Of a stretch of 64,000 bases of DNA, positions 34,801-46,800 are shown piece after piece. A model generated the notes under the pieces. The model was not told the DNA's origin. It searched no databases and saw only the letters and a list, made by a program, of their open reading frames with translations. The first letter of the stretch is position 1. Each line of letters starts with the position of its first letter. Position numbers and translations under genes: made by a program. The DNA comes from Sinotaia quadrata. Its lineage: Eukaryota; Mollusca; Gastropoda; Architaenioglossa; Viviparidae. Location of the stretch: NCBI GenBank assembly GCA_028829895.1, contig CM054177.1, positions 47,314,164-47,378,163 of the forward strand, given 5' to 3'.

Positions 34801-37280
34801 TCAGATTTTGAGGATATCGAAGAGGAGTAGGGGGAAGGTGTATCTGGAGACACACATGGTTGCAATAGTAGTACTTTAGCACTGAATATATCGGAATTTA
34901 TAACAGAAATGGGACCGAATGTGACTGTAACTAATGATAGTACTCAGCTGGCTTTCTTCTACCAGTTTTTCAAAGATAAACATTTGACAAGATAGCGGAA
35001 TAAATGAACGAGTAATCACGTACAAAAATCGAGAAAAAACTAAATGGTGATCCAGGTTGGAAAGAAACTAATGCCACTGAAATTAAGGCTTATTTTGATT
35101 TTTATAGGAATTCACAATCTGCCAAAAAAATATATTGGTCGTCTGATGACAGATTAGCATTCCTGGCATCAACAAAGTGTGTGTGCATAGTGTTTGTAGC
35201 GGACAATAACTGGACAATATTTTTTTGTGTAAATATATATTTTCACACATGGATTCAAATTTAACATCTGAAAGTGTACTTCAATTAAGGATATTAATAA
35301 TGCTGCTTTCATTTCCTTTCATTTTGCATTTTATTTCATTGAAGTATATGCACTAATACCTCATATATGATGTAAACCTAAATCTCACTGAAATCCTGAA
35401 AATTCTTGCCTGCACAGAGATTAAAAAAAAGGAAAACGCTCCGCCGAGTAAAGGGTTAACAACATTAGTTTTCAGAGCAGTGATTTTACAACTTTGAAAA
35501 TGTATCCTCTATGTTTTCTTAAATGGTATGATTTCTTCCCACATTGATGCCTTTCTTTTATTTTTAAAAAATGAAATTATGATGATCTTGTGACCTCAAA
35601 GTTTATACTATATACTAATGTTGCTTAAAAAAGATTGGTGGTTGTGGTTGGGTGGGTGGTGGATGGCATTTTTCAGAACAATATTTAGGGTTGATAGATA
35701 TTTCTGGGCTGCCTCATTGGTTCCAATGCCAAACAGTTTCAGAATAAATTTTGTATTGCATTTCGTATATTAACACTTTATAATTTTAATATCAGACACA
35801 ATATTTATGTGTGCATATTATTTATATAATAAACATTGTTTATAGTATAGTTGATCTTTTAACACTAGATTCTTACTGTTAAACCTCTCCTTAATTTAAC
35901 ACGTGCTCTTCCTTAGTTACTTAACAAATGGGACCCTTGGACAGTCCATTGCACTATAATGATTTTTGCTAATGAGAATTTACTTCTATTTAATAGATGG
36001 CATTTCACATATTTCTATTTTCATTGTATAAATAAAAATGTACAGTGTGTTGAACAATTAGGATTTTTTTTACAAAAACTGGTAAAAATAGAGGGCTGTT
36101 TCCAAATTTTGTTTCACCAGTGACATTTAGTCAATAACTAAATTATACATGTACTTATTTGGGTAAAAGATGGGACATAACATGTTTTGTTGCTTTGAGC
36201 TTACTTTCATTCTCACCTAAAATATCTTGTAAAATTTTAAGGGACTAGACACGGATCACCTTGTCATTGAGCATATTCAGGTGAATGCTGCTCCCAAAAT
36301 GAGGCGACGCACCTACAGAGCTCATGGTCGCATCAACCGTAAGTATCATGAAATGAAAGTTTTCTTTCAAAATATAATATCTATACTTGTTTGTGGTGGA
36401 GTTTTTGGTTTTGTGTGTGTTGTTTTAGTTGGTGGGGGGTTTTGGGGTTGGGGTTTTTTTTGGGGGGGGGCAAATTTTGTATTCTCAGAATATGTCTTCA
36501 GGTAAGGTTATGTAGAAAAATATATTTAATACTTTTTTTAGTTAATATTACACTAACCGTGAGTAGTGTAAAATTTAAAATGCCTGATGTTTTGGTGTTG
36601 GGAATTCTAACTTGGAGCTCTCGTTAAGTTAGTAAACAACTAATTTAAACATCATTACAATTTTCATAAATGTTGATGTTTTGAATTTTGTTATTGGTTT
36701 GTTCAGAAAATTTAATTGTGCTCAATCAAGGTTAATTTAATGTAGCTATTTATGATCAATATTTTTAATGAAAGTTACACATTTCTGTTTATTGTCTGTT
36801 GCAAATGAATTTTTAATTACTCAAAATACAAAACATTAAAGGCACATCAACAGAACATATCCAGAATCTTACAATCGTCTATTTTCTTAGACATTGCAAT
36901 AAAATTCAGTCAGTTGAAGATCACAATTTTTTTGTGATCCATTCAATTGTTGCTGTTGTAGTCATTTTTTGTTCATTTATTTATCTAAGGATTCTCTGTT
37001 ACTTATTAGAGAGCAAACTGTTGCCATTTAGCTTGTCACTGAGTAATTCTTCCTTTGCTTTCCATTTAAAAATTATGAAATCTCGTTTTAATTCCATGTG
37101 GGTCTGTTGTTAAATTTCTAATTTCTAATTACAGCCTATATGAGCAGCCCTTGCCATATTGAGATAATCTTGACGGAAAAAGAGCAAGCTGTAAGGCCAA
37201 CAACAGGGGAGGAGGAACCTGTCAAGAAAAAGGTCTCTCAGAAAAAACTCAAGCGACAGAAGATGATGCAGCGTGACTAG
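28835..37280 (+). CDS. RPL17: 60S ribosomal protein L17 (uL22), complete
   Basis: Large-subunit protein lining the nascent-peptide exit tunnel. Six coding exons: 28835-28874, 31348-31388, 33086-33220, 33834-33932, 36242-36338, 37135-37280. All have GT-AG borders and consistent phases, totalling 558 nt or 185 residues, against 184 in human. It starts [19 protein letters not shown]. The core includes [20 protein letters not shown] and [20 protein letters not shown], followed by the highly conserved exit-tunnel hairpin [20 protein letters not shown]. The C-terminus is lysine-rich and ends QKMMQRD before TAG. The start is the only ATG consistent with the family. Several introns are at vertebrate-like positions. 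Confidence 0.98.
28875..31347 (+). other. RPL17 intron 1 (coding)
   Basis: 2.5 kb. Much of it (29295-30245) is the second copy of the interspersed element found in MEK intron 4. A TA repeat lies near 31150. Confidence 0.75.
29295..30245. mobile_element. Second copy of the unclassified interspersed element, rearranged
   Basis: 29295-29535 and 29875-30150 match 20390-20630 and 20985-21245 in direct orientation. The block 30173-30245 matches 21384-21456 as its reverse complement. The middle (29640-29870) is unrelated to the other copy. Confidence 0.75.
31348..31388 (+). CDS. RPL17: RPL17 coding exon 2
   Basis: 41 nt: completes Ser, then [13 protein letters not shown]. Phase 1 in, 0 out. Acceptor ATTGCAG, donor GTAAAC. 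Confidence 0.95.
31389..33085 (+). other. RPL17 intron 2
   Basis: 1.7 kb of AT-rich sequence with no repeat or RNA gene I could support. Confidence 0.7.
33086..33220 (+). CDS. RPL17: RPL17 coding exon 3
   Basis: 45 codons from [15 protein letters not shown] to GCAGRKAQ, phase 0 at both ends. Acceptor TTGATAG, donor GTGTGG. Confidence 0.96.
33221..33833 (+). other. RPL17 intron 3
   Basis: 613 bp, AT-rich, no feature seen. Confidence 0.7.
33834..33932 (+). CDS. RPL17: RPL17 coding exon 4
   Basis: 33 codons: [18 protein letters not shown] through NAESNAEFK. Acceptor TTTTGCAG, donor GTATAA. Confidence 0.96.
33933..36241 (+). other. RPL17 intron 4
   Basis: 2.3 kb; 34395-35455 is a piggyBac remnant. 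The rest is AT-rich with no gene. Confidence 0.75.
34391..35459 (+). mobile_element. piggyBac-family DNA transposon remnant
   Basis: Flanked by TTAA on both sides (34391-34394 and 35456-35459), with inverted ends CCCTTTAATCTGCGGTGCG and, on the reverse strand, CCCTTTACTCGGCGGAGCG (16 of 19 match). The 1061-bp interior encodes transposase pieces. One starts at ATG 34635 ([16 protein letters not shown], with an acidic stretch after 34791). Another at about 35046-35190 ([16 protein letters not shown], then [11 protein letters not shown]) resembles the start of the piggyBac DDE domain. Stops, frameshifts and loss of the catalytic core mean it cannot move itself. Confidence 0.88.
36242..36338 (+). 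CDS. RPL17: RPL17 coding exon 5
   Basis: [20 protein letters not shown] then [12 protein letters not shown] plus one base (phase 1). Acceptor TTTAAG, donor GTAAGT. The frame running past 36338 is intron. Confidence 0.96.
36339..37134 (+). other. RPL17 intron 5
   Basis: 796 bp with a G-rich tract on the sense strand near its 5' end (36434-36470). Otherwise nothing seen. Confidence 0.7.
36434..36470 (+). other. Potential G-quadruplex in RPL17 pre-mRNA
   Basis: Four G runs (6, 4, 4 and 9) separated by loops of 4, 2 and 8 T on the coding strand, starting about 95 bp after the exon 5 donor. Confidence 0.7.
37135..37280 (+). CDS. RPL17: RPL17 coding exon 6 (stop)
   Basis: [20 protein letters not shown] followed by a basic tail and TAG at 37278-37280. 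Confidence 0.96.
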
Positions 37281-37306
37281 ACTTCTATCCTGACAGATCT
37301 TGTATA

Positions 37307-37312
37307 AATAAA
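37307..37312 (+). terminator. RPL17 polyadenylation signal AATAAA
   Basis: Canonical hexamer 27 bp after the stop codon. This implies a very short 3'UTR, as is normal for ribosomal protein genes. Confidence 0.85.
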
Positions 37313-37789
37313 GTACAACAGACCGTGCTTACAGTTTTCCATTTTCAAAGTCTTTGAATGTTGACTTCTTTTTTTTTTTAATAGAGGATGGTGTGTGTGT
37401 TGGTTTTTGCACGGGGTTCTATTACTAACTTATTATCCATTGTTTCCTCAATTTTAACAGTTTAATTTCATTACAAGTCAATAAGAAAGATTTATTTAAA
37501 TTTAAAATATCAAAACATGAGTCTTTTATCCATCACTTTGTATTTGTTAGCTTTAGCAAAAGTCCTGTGTAGGAAATAAGCTAGCATAAACTTCATTATT
37601 CACATGGTTGAAATAAGTTAAACTATAAGATTTCATAAACATTTTAATCCACTTAAAGAAGAATCTAGCTTGTAAAAATTTGCAGTATAGGTTAAACTAC
37701 AGCTACAGATTTTTGTGACTGGTCAGGCACTGACATATAATAGATTTGTCATAGTCATGCCTTTTCAGCTGATATGTGAAAAACATCGA

Positions 37790-38075
37790 GTTCGCCGATA
37801 GAATTTCACCATGTCACTATCCAATCGCTTGGCATGACTCCACACAATGTCTTCCCCATATTAAAAATATTATGTTGTTATTTAATTTATTCACAAGTTT
37901 GTTTACTGAAGTCTTATTAACATGCTACACTTGTTAACAAGCACAAGTGGAAAGAAAGGGCGCGATCTATAGTGATTGGTGATTATGTCTTAAATAATTA
38001 GATCTAGGTACATTGGCTGTTCAGTGTGTAAGCCAACACACGGCCGACACGATTTAACAGGCCGCCATCTAAGAA
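37790..38075. repeat. Interspersed repeat, copy 1
   Basis: Matches 51750-52045 over most of its length. Shared blocks include TCGCTTGGCATGACTCCACA, AAGTCTTATTAACATGCTAC and ATAATTAGATCTAGGTACA. Class unknown. Confidence 0.85.
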
Positions 38076-39428
38076 ACATTTTTAATAACACAAGTGATGT
38101 TAAAGGAGTTAGATGATATTAAAAACAACATAAAAGGAAAGAAATCAATATAATACTGATGTCTCTATACAAAGATTTTTAAAAAAAATAAAATAAATAT
38201 ATCCAACACAAGAAGCAATTAGCAAAATATATGAAAAATATTTTATCTGACAAATGCAGGTACCTTGGTTGGCATTCTTATTTAAAATAAAAATAAGTAA
38301 ACAAAGAATGGGTAGACATTAATGCTATAAAGTTCATATTAATCCAACATTTGTACACTTAGTATGCATCATCTTGTTTAACAACACAGTACAAAATTAA
38401 CTGCAAACATTTGCATGAAAGAATAATTACCACCTCTCTAAAAGCTTTAAAAATTGAAAACAGTCAACATTTTGCTAAATTCAAAATATGCCAAGAATAA
38501 TGGGAAAATATTTCTTAACAGTTTCAAGTAAAAGTTCATTGAGATTCAAAATGATTTATTTCAATAATTTGGATGTAGGGTGAAACAAACATTTACAAAA
38601 AATTCTGCTAAATTATTTATTTGCCATTCTGATTATAAAATGTGTAAACAAGAACAGTTTTTAACTGCAGTTTGTTAATAATCAAATATTTAAATTTTCA
38701 GCAAAAACACTTATTCATCACATGACATTAATTACTTATAATCTAGCATTTGTGAAATGCCCATTTCAAACAAATTACAAATGAATTACTTACCACCTAG
38801 CTTTTATGACCTGTCCATTTCAATTTACATCATAATTGTTACCACCTAGCATTTATGATCTATTTCGAGCAATTTACATAATAATACAAATGAGCTGCCA
38901 TGAAACAACATGCATTCACTGCAACATATAACCTATTCAAAATTCATCAAGCTGACCTACTTTTAAACAAAAGGAAAGAGATGCACGCACATCAAACAGA
39001 AGGTAAGTATTCTTGAAAACTAAGGCAATCAATTTTTCATTTTATCATGGATACCCGGTCACCTTAAATTATTTTGTACCCAAACATACAGCATTTTCCA
39101 CCTGTGAATTTTTGTTTTGCATTGTTACTTAAAGATTTTTTTACTAGACAAATAACTAATCAATTAATTATTGTTTTAAGCAAAACACTAAAGAACAAAT
39201 ATTATAAGAAGGGAAACTGGATGATAATATAAAGAATATTATCATAAAAAGATGAGAATGTAAAAGAAAGAATCCCTTCTTAAAAAATTAAAGAGGAGTT
39301 GGTCAAACACTTCACTCATGTGTCTGTTTTAATGACCAAATGAAATGGAATCTAGGGTCAAACAGTTTGTGAATGAGATTTATCCCATTACTAAGACAGT
39401 CCCAAGCCCTTGGAGTAACAGCAAGAAG

Positions 39429-39436
39429 TGACGTCA
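39429..39436. promoter_or_regulatory. Palindromic CRE site TGACGTCA
   Basis: Perfect 8-bp cAMP-response element. CRE half-sites follow within about 160 bp (TCACGTCA near 39538, GTGACGTG near 39588). They lie in the GC-richer part of the intergenic region. Function is inferred only from the motif. Confidence 0.35.
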
Positions 39437-40806
39437 CGAATGGGAGTCAAATGGCCACCAATGTAATTTTCTCTGGTACACCATACCACTTTCATCCCAT
39501 TCGTGCTGGTGGCAGTGAAAGTTCAACTGATAGTAATTCACGTCATATGATGGGAAATGTTCCCATGTATTTTATATAATTTTTCGTGACGTGCAATTTT
39601 AATTGAAACACTATTAGTAATTCATAGGACGTGGATATTGCATAATGCTTGTTTTGGAAGTGAGGTCCTGAACGAATAAGAGGTGTACATGGTGGCAGAT
39701 ATACTGATTGGTGTTTGGTACTTGCAATTAGGTGAGCGAGTGTTTTAAATTGCATGACCATGGCAAGTGATTGAGGTGTGGGTTTGGGTATACATTGGGA
39801 AGCGTTGTTACCGGGCTCAGCAGAGGAGGTCAGAAGGTGTGAAGAAAGTCGTAATAGTATTAGCTCTAGGTAATTGGCTGGATCGAAGATGTCTAGCAGC
39901 GACAGGTGTGGTTCCAGGAGAGCTAAAAGTGATAGGGCATTTTATCCTGTACTCTTTTTTTTTCCAATCGTCTCTTGGGGTTCGTGTTTTGAGACTGGGT
40001 CCTCCCTATTTGGGGTTGTACATGTAAACCCTGGCTGGATAAGATAAAGGCATCTTTGTATTGTATAAATGGTTAGGTTTTATTAGGCTACTATGTTTTG
40101 TTTTGAACATGTTAACCTTTATTTCTTTCAGAGGCCTAAGGCAAACTTAGTATTTATTAATGAAGTAATTGACATGGCACTTAGACTGCAATTGCTTGTG
40201 TTTCAGGATGTTTGGTTTCATCTTTATCTTTGATTTCAATGTGGGATTGGAATCTGTTCCTGATGTGATGTGATGTCCTATTGAGAGTCTACCAGTGTGC
40301 TGTGCATCACTCCAGCACAACGAGATGAGTTGTGATCGCGATTGTGTCTACAGTGTGGCTTGAACTTGCTCTGTTTGGCATTATGATGAAAACTAGGACA
40401 TAATGTATATTACTTATTTTTCTAAATATTATTACCTATTATTAAAATTTTTGTTATTAATTGTTCAGTCTCGCCTATCTGTTAGTGAAACATAATTTGT
40501 TATCGTGGTCTGAAGTGATAATCTAATGATTACATCTTGTTCTCTGTTCGTCTATATATAATTGTTGTACATCCATTTCATAAAATCGATTCTCAGTTTA
40601 TAACTGAGTGGGAGCCGAGAGTCAATTTGGTGGCATAATGATTGCAGATATGCATATATAACCAGTGAACCATACTCTGCATTGGCACTTGTAGATATCT
40701 TGTATCACAACTAAATACCAATATTTGATATAACTCATTATTACACAGTCACCTCAGAGTACAGCAGTGACAACATACCATTTCTGTTGGAGATACTGAG
40801 GAAACA

Positions 40807-40829
40807 ATGACTGATGATGACCGTGTCTG
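40807..40829 (+). other. Possible first coding exon of an unidentified plus-strand gene
   Basis: AACAATGACTGATGATGACC starts a short frame (MTDDDRV) that runs into a strong donor, CTG|GTAAGT. Upstream sequence is relatively GC-rich. No downstream exon was recognised, and any such gene would overlap ANO8 on the opposite strand. Confidence 0.2.
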
Positions 40830-41910
40830 GTAAGTTGTTTTTCTGATAATATATAGTAACTGTACTAAATGCCATACATTTGTAGTCTTTGTTAAGCTCA
40901 TTATTGACTCATAGACATATTTCTAACTATTATTAAAATGAGTTATGTATGATTTTTATATGAATGACAAAAGCTTTTATAAGTAGTTTTGTAAATGTCA
41001 TTATTATACACACACATATATATTACATTTACTATCGATGTTTATTACTTTTAGTGATAGTATTAATTATCTGTACTAACATTTAGAGAATAGCAGTATA
41101 GTTATTTTTTAAATAAGTGATTATCATTCTGTATATAATTTTTAATTATTTTCTAACGATGAACAATAGACAGAATAGCGGTATAGTCTTGTTTTTAAAT
41201 GAGTGATTCATAATTTTTAATTACCTACTAGAAGAGTAGTTTCTCTTATATTTCTATCTATATATTTGCATGTTTGTGCACGAATGTCTGTATACATATC
41301 TGTTATCTGTATTTATTTGTTGTGTGTGTATTGTTTTATTTATTTAGTATTGTAAATCAAAAGCTTTTAAATTTAAAAATTAATGGGCAATGCTATATTA
41401 ATTTAATAGTTGAATAGTCTTATAAAGCTTAAATATATGTGTTTCTTCTTATTAATATTGCAATTATTAGTATATTGCGTATACATTGTTAGTTACAAAA
41501 GAAACAAAAAATAACCCAACCCAGCTGTAATTCTAGGGGAAAAAATCCCCATTTTTGCCACATTGCTAGTGTGGTATAATTAGTACAACAAAATTTTATA
41601 ACTTTGCTAATATGCAGTATTATGAAACCATAAACTGTAAAGTACAATATTTAATTATGATCAAGTTACTTCAGCTATTCATTTGTGCACAAGTAGTTTT
41701 GTCAGTCGCATAAAAATAATGATCAAATTCTAATGGATTTACCAACTAAAGTTAACAGCAGAAATTAAGACTTCAGTTTTTGTCCTGGTACTGGTAGAAT
41801 AATAAGTTATCTATTCAAGAAAATTTTTCATATATATTTATGCTATGAATAGTGTTAAAAGTAATGCTACAGTCTTTAAAATAAAATATTATGATGCAAT
41901 TAACACACAA

Positions 41911-42012
41911 GCAACCACTGATGTAATAAAATTAATTCAACCACTGATGTAATAAAATTAATTCAACCACTGATGTAATAAAATTAATTCAACCACTGAT
42001 GTAATAAAATTC
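41911..42012. repeat. 26-bp tandem repeat, four copies
   Basis: The unit begins CAACCACTGATGTAATAAAA and ends TTAATT. Copies are nearly identical, with a change in the last one. Confidence 0.95.
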
Positions 42013-43043
42013 ATTCATACAAATTCAGATTAAAAGATGATTATAGGGGTTTGATGAATACATATTTAATATATGAAGCATCTTATTCAGTAGATTTTTT
42101 AATTAAATCAGATATTGCAAAGTAATTAAACAACAGCCAATTAACTGACAATTAATCATATTAATAATTATGTTAACACCTATCGAGTTGAAACTTCAAG
42201 ATATATCTATTTTAATAATTCATTATAAGTACAACTGTTTTTAGGCACTTACCAACTAATATTCATTATTAGTTTACCAAGAGTGTTTTTAATTATTGCA
42301 TGAATACAGTTTTCTATCTTTAGTGTATAGATGCAAATGTAGAAAGTAAATTTAAATTAATTTTAGTAGATGTACATAAAAATTAATTAAAGGTCTACAA
42401 TTAAGAAAAAATAAAACCCATCAAAAACCATAGTAAAATTTTCAATAAATTTTCTGTGATTACTTATTAACTTCCCAGTTACAAGAAGATTCATTAAATG
42501 AATGGATTTAACAATTATTCAATTAACATCTCACACTACATATTTATGACAGCTGTCACTGTAACTGTAATGAGCTGTTTGTAAAATTACAAATGAATAT
42601 CAATGATCAAATGATAGAACTATAACTGTGATTTTAAACTGCTTTAAGTCTAACTTGTAGCACCTCAACACCTGTCATTGCTAAATTGTTCTGAAAAGAT
42701 TGCCTGCTTTGCATTTCACAGTCTTTTTTGAAGTGCCCGCCACACACTACCATCTATGTTGTCGGATGAAAGTTTTCTTTTTTCAGCTTCGTAATCCACA
42801 TTTTTCATAATCTGTGATCTTTGAGAAATGTAAAAAAGTGAATATTATTGGTTTGTCCACTGTTGCAGCCATATGCTCTGCAATATTTAAACACATTTTA
42901 ATTTTTCAAACCACACATTTAATACAAGTCAATATGTCAGACAGTGCATGCAGATTGTTGTTCCCACTTGTTTTTGTGGTGAGAAGTCAGTCTTGCAAAT
43001 GAATGAGAACTTTGATTTTAATTCCACAAGTGTGCAAATATCA

Positions 43044-43838
43044 TCAGGTCTGTTTCAGATCAACACACAATTCATCACAGCGCACATTTATGGAAAGGGC
43101 TGAAGATGTACTTTGCCTGTCATCATTTCCAGTGATAAAAGAAGACCCTAGGCAATCAGATGTCTCTGAAATGGTCTCATTTATGGGAAATACTGATTCT
43201 TGAGTTGAAACCAAAAACTCTTCTTGTGGAGAAGAACTACCCTTGATGGTGTTCTCTTTTAAAGGGACTTCTTCAGCAGATAACAAAACATTCTCCGTTT
43301 GTGATGATGCACTTTCTCTTAGAGTAGATGAATGAGGAACTAATGAATGTGAGGAGAAGAAAGTAACATCTGACTTTTTAATAAATCCCTCGGAGTAATC
43401 CTTTCTCACAATCTTACTTTCTGCTGATATGCCCATCAAATGAATTTTATGTTCTGTACCTGAATTGTTTCTCATACAACACCTTTTTCTTTCCCCAGGC
43501 TTATTTGGGTACAAAAAATTTGATTTGGGGTAATTAGGAAGTGTCAATGGAGATTCAAATTCACAGTTTTTATTAACATTCAAAGGTTTCTTGGAATTAA
43601 CCCCAACCTTAATTCCCTTTATGAAAGGGAATATTTTCAGTAAATTATCTTTTAGAGATGTGGGTTGCTGCTCAGTGCTCGATGATTCATGGTAAAGAGA
43701 TGAGGATTTGGAAGTTGAAGTTGAAGTTGAAATTGAAGGAGCATCAGTATTTGACAGAACATCAGTATTTGACAGAGTATCAGTATTTGACTGTGAACTC
43801 ATCTTGCCATGCACTCCAGTTCCATTAGTGTCTATTTG
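43044..43838 (-). CDS. ANO8: ANO8 terminal exon (disordered C-terminal tail)
   Basis: 264 codons and TGA. Starts QIDTNGTGVHGKMSS at acceptor GTTTCAG in phase 0, in frame with the previous exon. Contains a short internal repeat (SNTD x3, STSTSTS), Ser/Thr-rich stretches and a weakly conserved block NLLKIFPFIKGIKVG that may correspond to the vertebrate VMKLKQIIPLQGKF segment. A longer tail in vertebrates is also low-complexity. ATTAAA (reverse of 42897-42902) is a possible poly(A) signal. Confidence 0.85.
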   Translation of the reverse strand, partial: QIDTNGTGVHGKMSSQSNTDTLSNTDVLSNTDAPSISTSTSTSKSSSLYHESSSTEQQPTSLKDNLLKIFPFIKGIKVGVNSKKPLNVNKNCEFESPLTLPNYPKSNFLYPNKPGERKRCCMRNNSGTEHKIHLMGISAESKIVRKDYSEGFIKKSDVTFFSSHSLVPHSSTLRESASSQTENVLLSAEEVPLKENTIKGSSSPQEEFLVSTQESVFPINETISETSDCLGSSFITGNDDRQSTSSALSINVRCDELCVDLKQT

Positions 43839-46800
43839 CTGAAACTATTATTGTAGTAGAACATGTACAAAAAGGTAAAGATTTCTTTTATATATTTGTA
43901 TCATCAAAAGATTCCTAAATATATCCCTAATTAAGAAACAATGATAAAATGAGTTAAACACTTCGTGTCAATATAAATTAAATGCTATTTAAGGATTTTC
44001 AGTTTAATAAAATTATGCTGCTGTATATAAATACATGGCAACAATGCCAATTTCTAACTAATATAGAATGAATATTAACTATGCTGAAAAAAGTACAATA
44101 AAAAGAAACAGTGCAGATTTTTAAATAAAACAGAATGTACAATCATTGATGTTGAGAATCCATCAAAATCCATTAAATATTTCTGAATCAGATTTTTTCA
44201 TAACGAGTACAGATGCATTATTTTTTCTCAAATTCAACAGGAAAAAACATTGTATTATCAAATTAAAGAGAAAAAGATTGACAATTTTAAAAGATACTAA
44301 AATGTCTGAAATAAGATTAATTTAGAGCAAATATAAATGATATGGGTATTTACCATATATTTTGTATGTCTGCCACAAAAGATGAAGGTAAAAATAATAG
44401 AAATAAAAATCAGTTCTACAACACAGTAGTTGCACTGTAAAAACATGCATTACAGCTGAGGTAATAAGACATATTTTAAACACCTTACTTTCCATGCTTT
44501 TCGTCTCTGGAATGCCACCTTGGCCATCTCTCTTTCTACATCATAGGGGATTTCAGGAATGACATATATCAATGCAAACTTCATAGCAAATATAATGTGC
44601 TGTAGTACAGAAACACAAAGATCTGCATTATTAGAGCACTGTTAAATATTATTTTAGAGTATAAAATATTATTTGGACAATAATAAAATATATTTTCAGT
44701 AGCATAATTTAAATAAGACGTGAAAATAAGGCTTCTAAGGTATAAATATCTTTGGAAATAAAACTAGAAAAATTTTTAAAAGTATCTAGATATTGTTATA
44801 GCATTTTTTTTTAATGAAGCAAGATAGAGAAAACAGATTGTGAAAAAAAAAAATCAAATATTTTGATTTTATTAAATTAATAACATCTTTATTCTAATTC
44901 CAGAAAGTGTTTAACTACATTACTTTTAATAAGATTCTATCTCACTTACACCAAGAATGATTCAACATATTTTCTAACTGGTACAATCCTAAACTGTTAC
45001 TCATTACATATGAAGTCTAAACAATATAATTATCTATCATGGGTCATAATAACTAGCTAGTATAGGCCATCATACTTTGTAAGCATGGTTTTCATAATTA
45101 GTTAGTAAGGCCTAACCAGCAGATATAATTAGCCAGCATAGGTCATCTACTAACCAAAATGAGCATCACAACTAATCATCATGGTATCATAATCTTAACT
45201 AACCCCAGTTTGGGACATTATAACTAACCAGCACAGACCATCAGTATTAGCCAGCATGGATTATTAATATTGACCAGCATGGTTCATAAACAAGTCTACA
45301 CAGTTCATCATAACTAACTAACATGGATTATCAAAACTATCCTGGATGGGTCATTATAAAAAAGCAAAATGGGCCATCTTAATTAACCAGCTTAGGTCAT
45401 CTATCTAGCCAACATCGGTCATCATAACTAGTCAGCATAGGTAATTCTATTAAACAACATGGACATCACAACATAATAATTAACAAATATGTTAACTAAC
45501 CAGCATGAGACATCATAAGTCAGCATGAGCAACCATAACTAGCCAGCATGAATAATTGTAATTAGCCAACATAGGTCATCATAGTTAACCAGGATAGACC
45601 ATCATAATTAATCAAGACAAACCATTATAATTAACCAGCAAGAGTCATCATGTGGCTCTTCACAATTCAGTACTAGCCAGTATGGGCCATCACAACTAAC
45701 CAATCCGGATCATCGTAACTAGCTTGTGTGAGACATCCTAACTAATCGGCATAGATTATCCTAACTAATCAGCATGGGTCATCATAAGTAGCCAGCATAT
45801 ATTATCATAACTAACCAACATGGGCCATCATAGCTAGCCAGCAGGGATCGTTACAGAAGATTTAATAACATGATAACTCTTATAAAAGTTCCAGTGTTGT
45901 ACAATTATTATTAATCTACTACAGAAATCTTTATAGAACATATAAACTAAAGATAGTGCAACAAGCTATATGATCTACATGTATTTGCAAAATGATAATA
46001 TATAGCAAAGAGCATTATTTACAAAGAAAAACATTAGGTAAAATAAATTTACAAATGTATAGATTGAACAATAACAATGCTATTCTTGCTGATAAAAATG
46101 ATAAGCAAATGAACAATGATTGTATGACTTAAACTTTACTTTCAAAATGCTAAAAATATGTGTATCTGATGAGCACACGTTTCTAACAGGAATGTACAAG
46201 GATTGAGATCAGACAGGCACTTAGGGATGGAACCAGACAATGAAGCAAAACAAAGAGATCTTGTATTTTATTCTGCAATGAACAGGTAGACATTGAAGAC
46301 TAGCCAAGACTGAATTGAGTACAGTGAAACTTCACTACAACACGATAATTGGGGTCCATAAAATCAGATCACGTTAATAGTGGGGTTGCGTTAATGTGGG
46401 GTTTTACAATATTTTACTTTTTTCCAAGAACATATATGTGTATTCATGTCTAATGTAAAAAGTCAGGTTATTATCGGACGAATATTAAATGGAATGCATT
46501 ATTAAGATATATTCAAAATAATGGACAGATAATATATTTATATGTTATTACTTTGTGTTAAATAGTTTTACTAATTTTTATTTGTTTATACACACTGACC
46601 AATAATACCCCGACTGATGTTATGAATAGTGTATCAACACCGTTGTGCCACGCAGTTCATCCATAGTGCATGTAATTCCATTGAAAAATCACACATAGAT
46701 TAAAAAATATTCAATAATTTTATCACAGATCATGTGTCTGAATTCAATATCTAATATATACATGTACTTTTAAAATATTTTTTCCTGGTACGAGAAAAAT

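Larger units (their letters stand above)
37313..43043. other. Intergenic region between RPL17 and ANO8
   Basis: The two genes converge here. Contents: an interspersed repeat at 37790-38075, AT-rich DNA, a segment with more CpG at 39380-40830 containing CRE-like sites and a possible 5' exon, and a 26-bp repeat near 41.9 kb. No confident gene. Confidence 0.65.

Noticed and set aside
36281..36627. ORFs running out of RPL17 exon 5 into intron 5
   Set aside because: The exon ends at 36338 with a phase-matched donor. The rest is G/T-rich intron.
28875..37134. Box C/D snoRNAs in RPL17 introns, as in vertebrates
   Set aside because: I looked for TGATGA followed at a suitable distance by CTGA with flanking complementarity. 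Candidates near 31739 and 35580 lack a proper D box. A covariance search could still find one.
39373..40027. Plus-strand ORFs at 39373 and 39767
   Set aside because: No similarity, no splice context, and they end without any supporting signal. Likely chance frames in GC-richer DNA.
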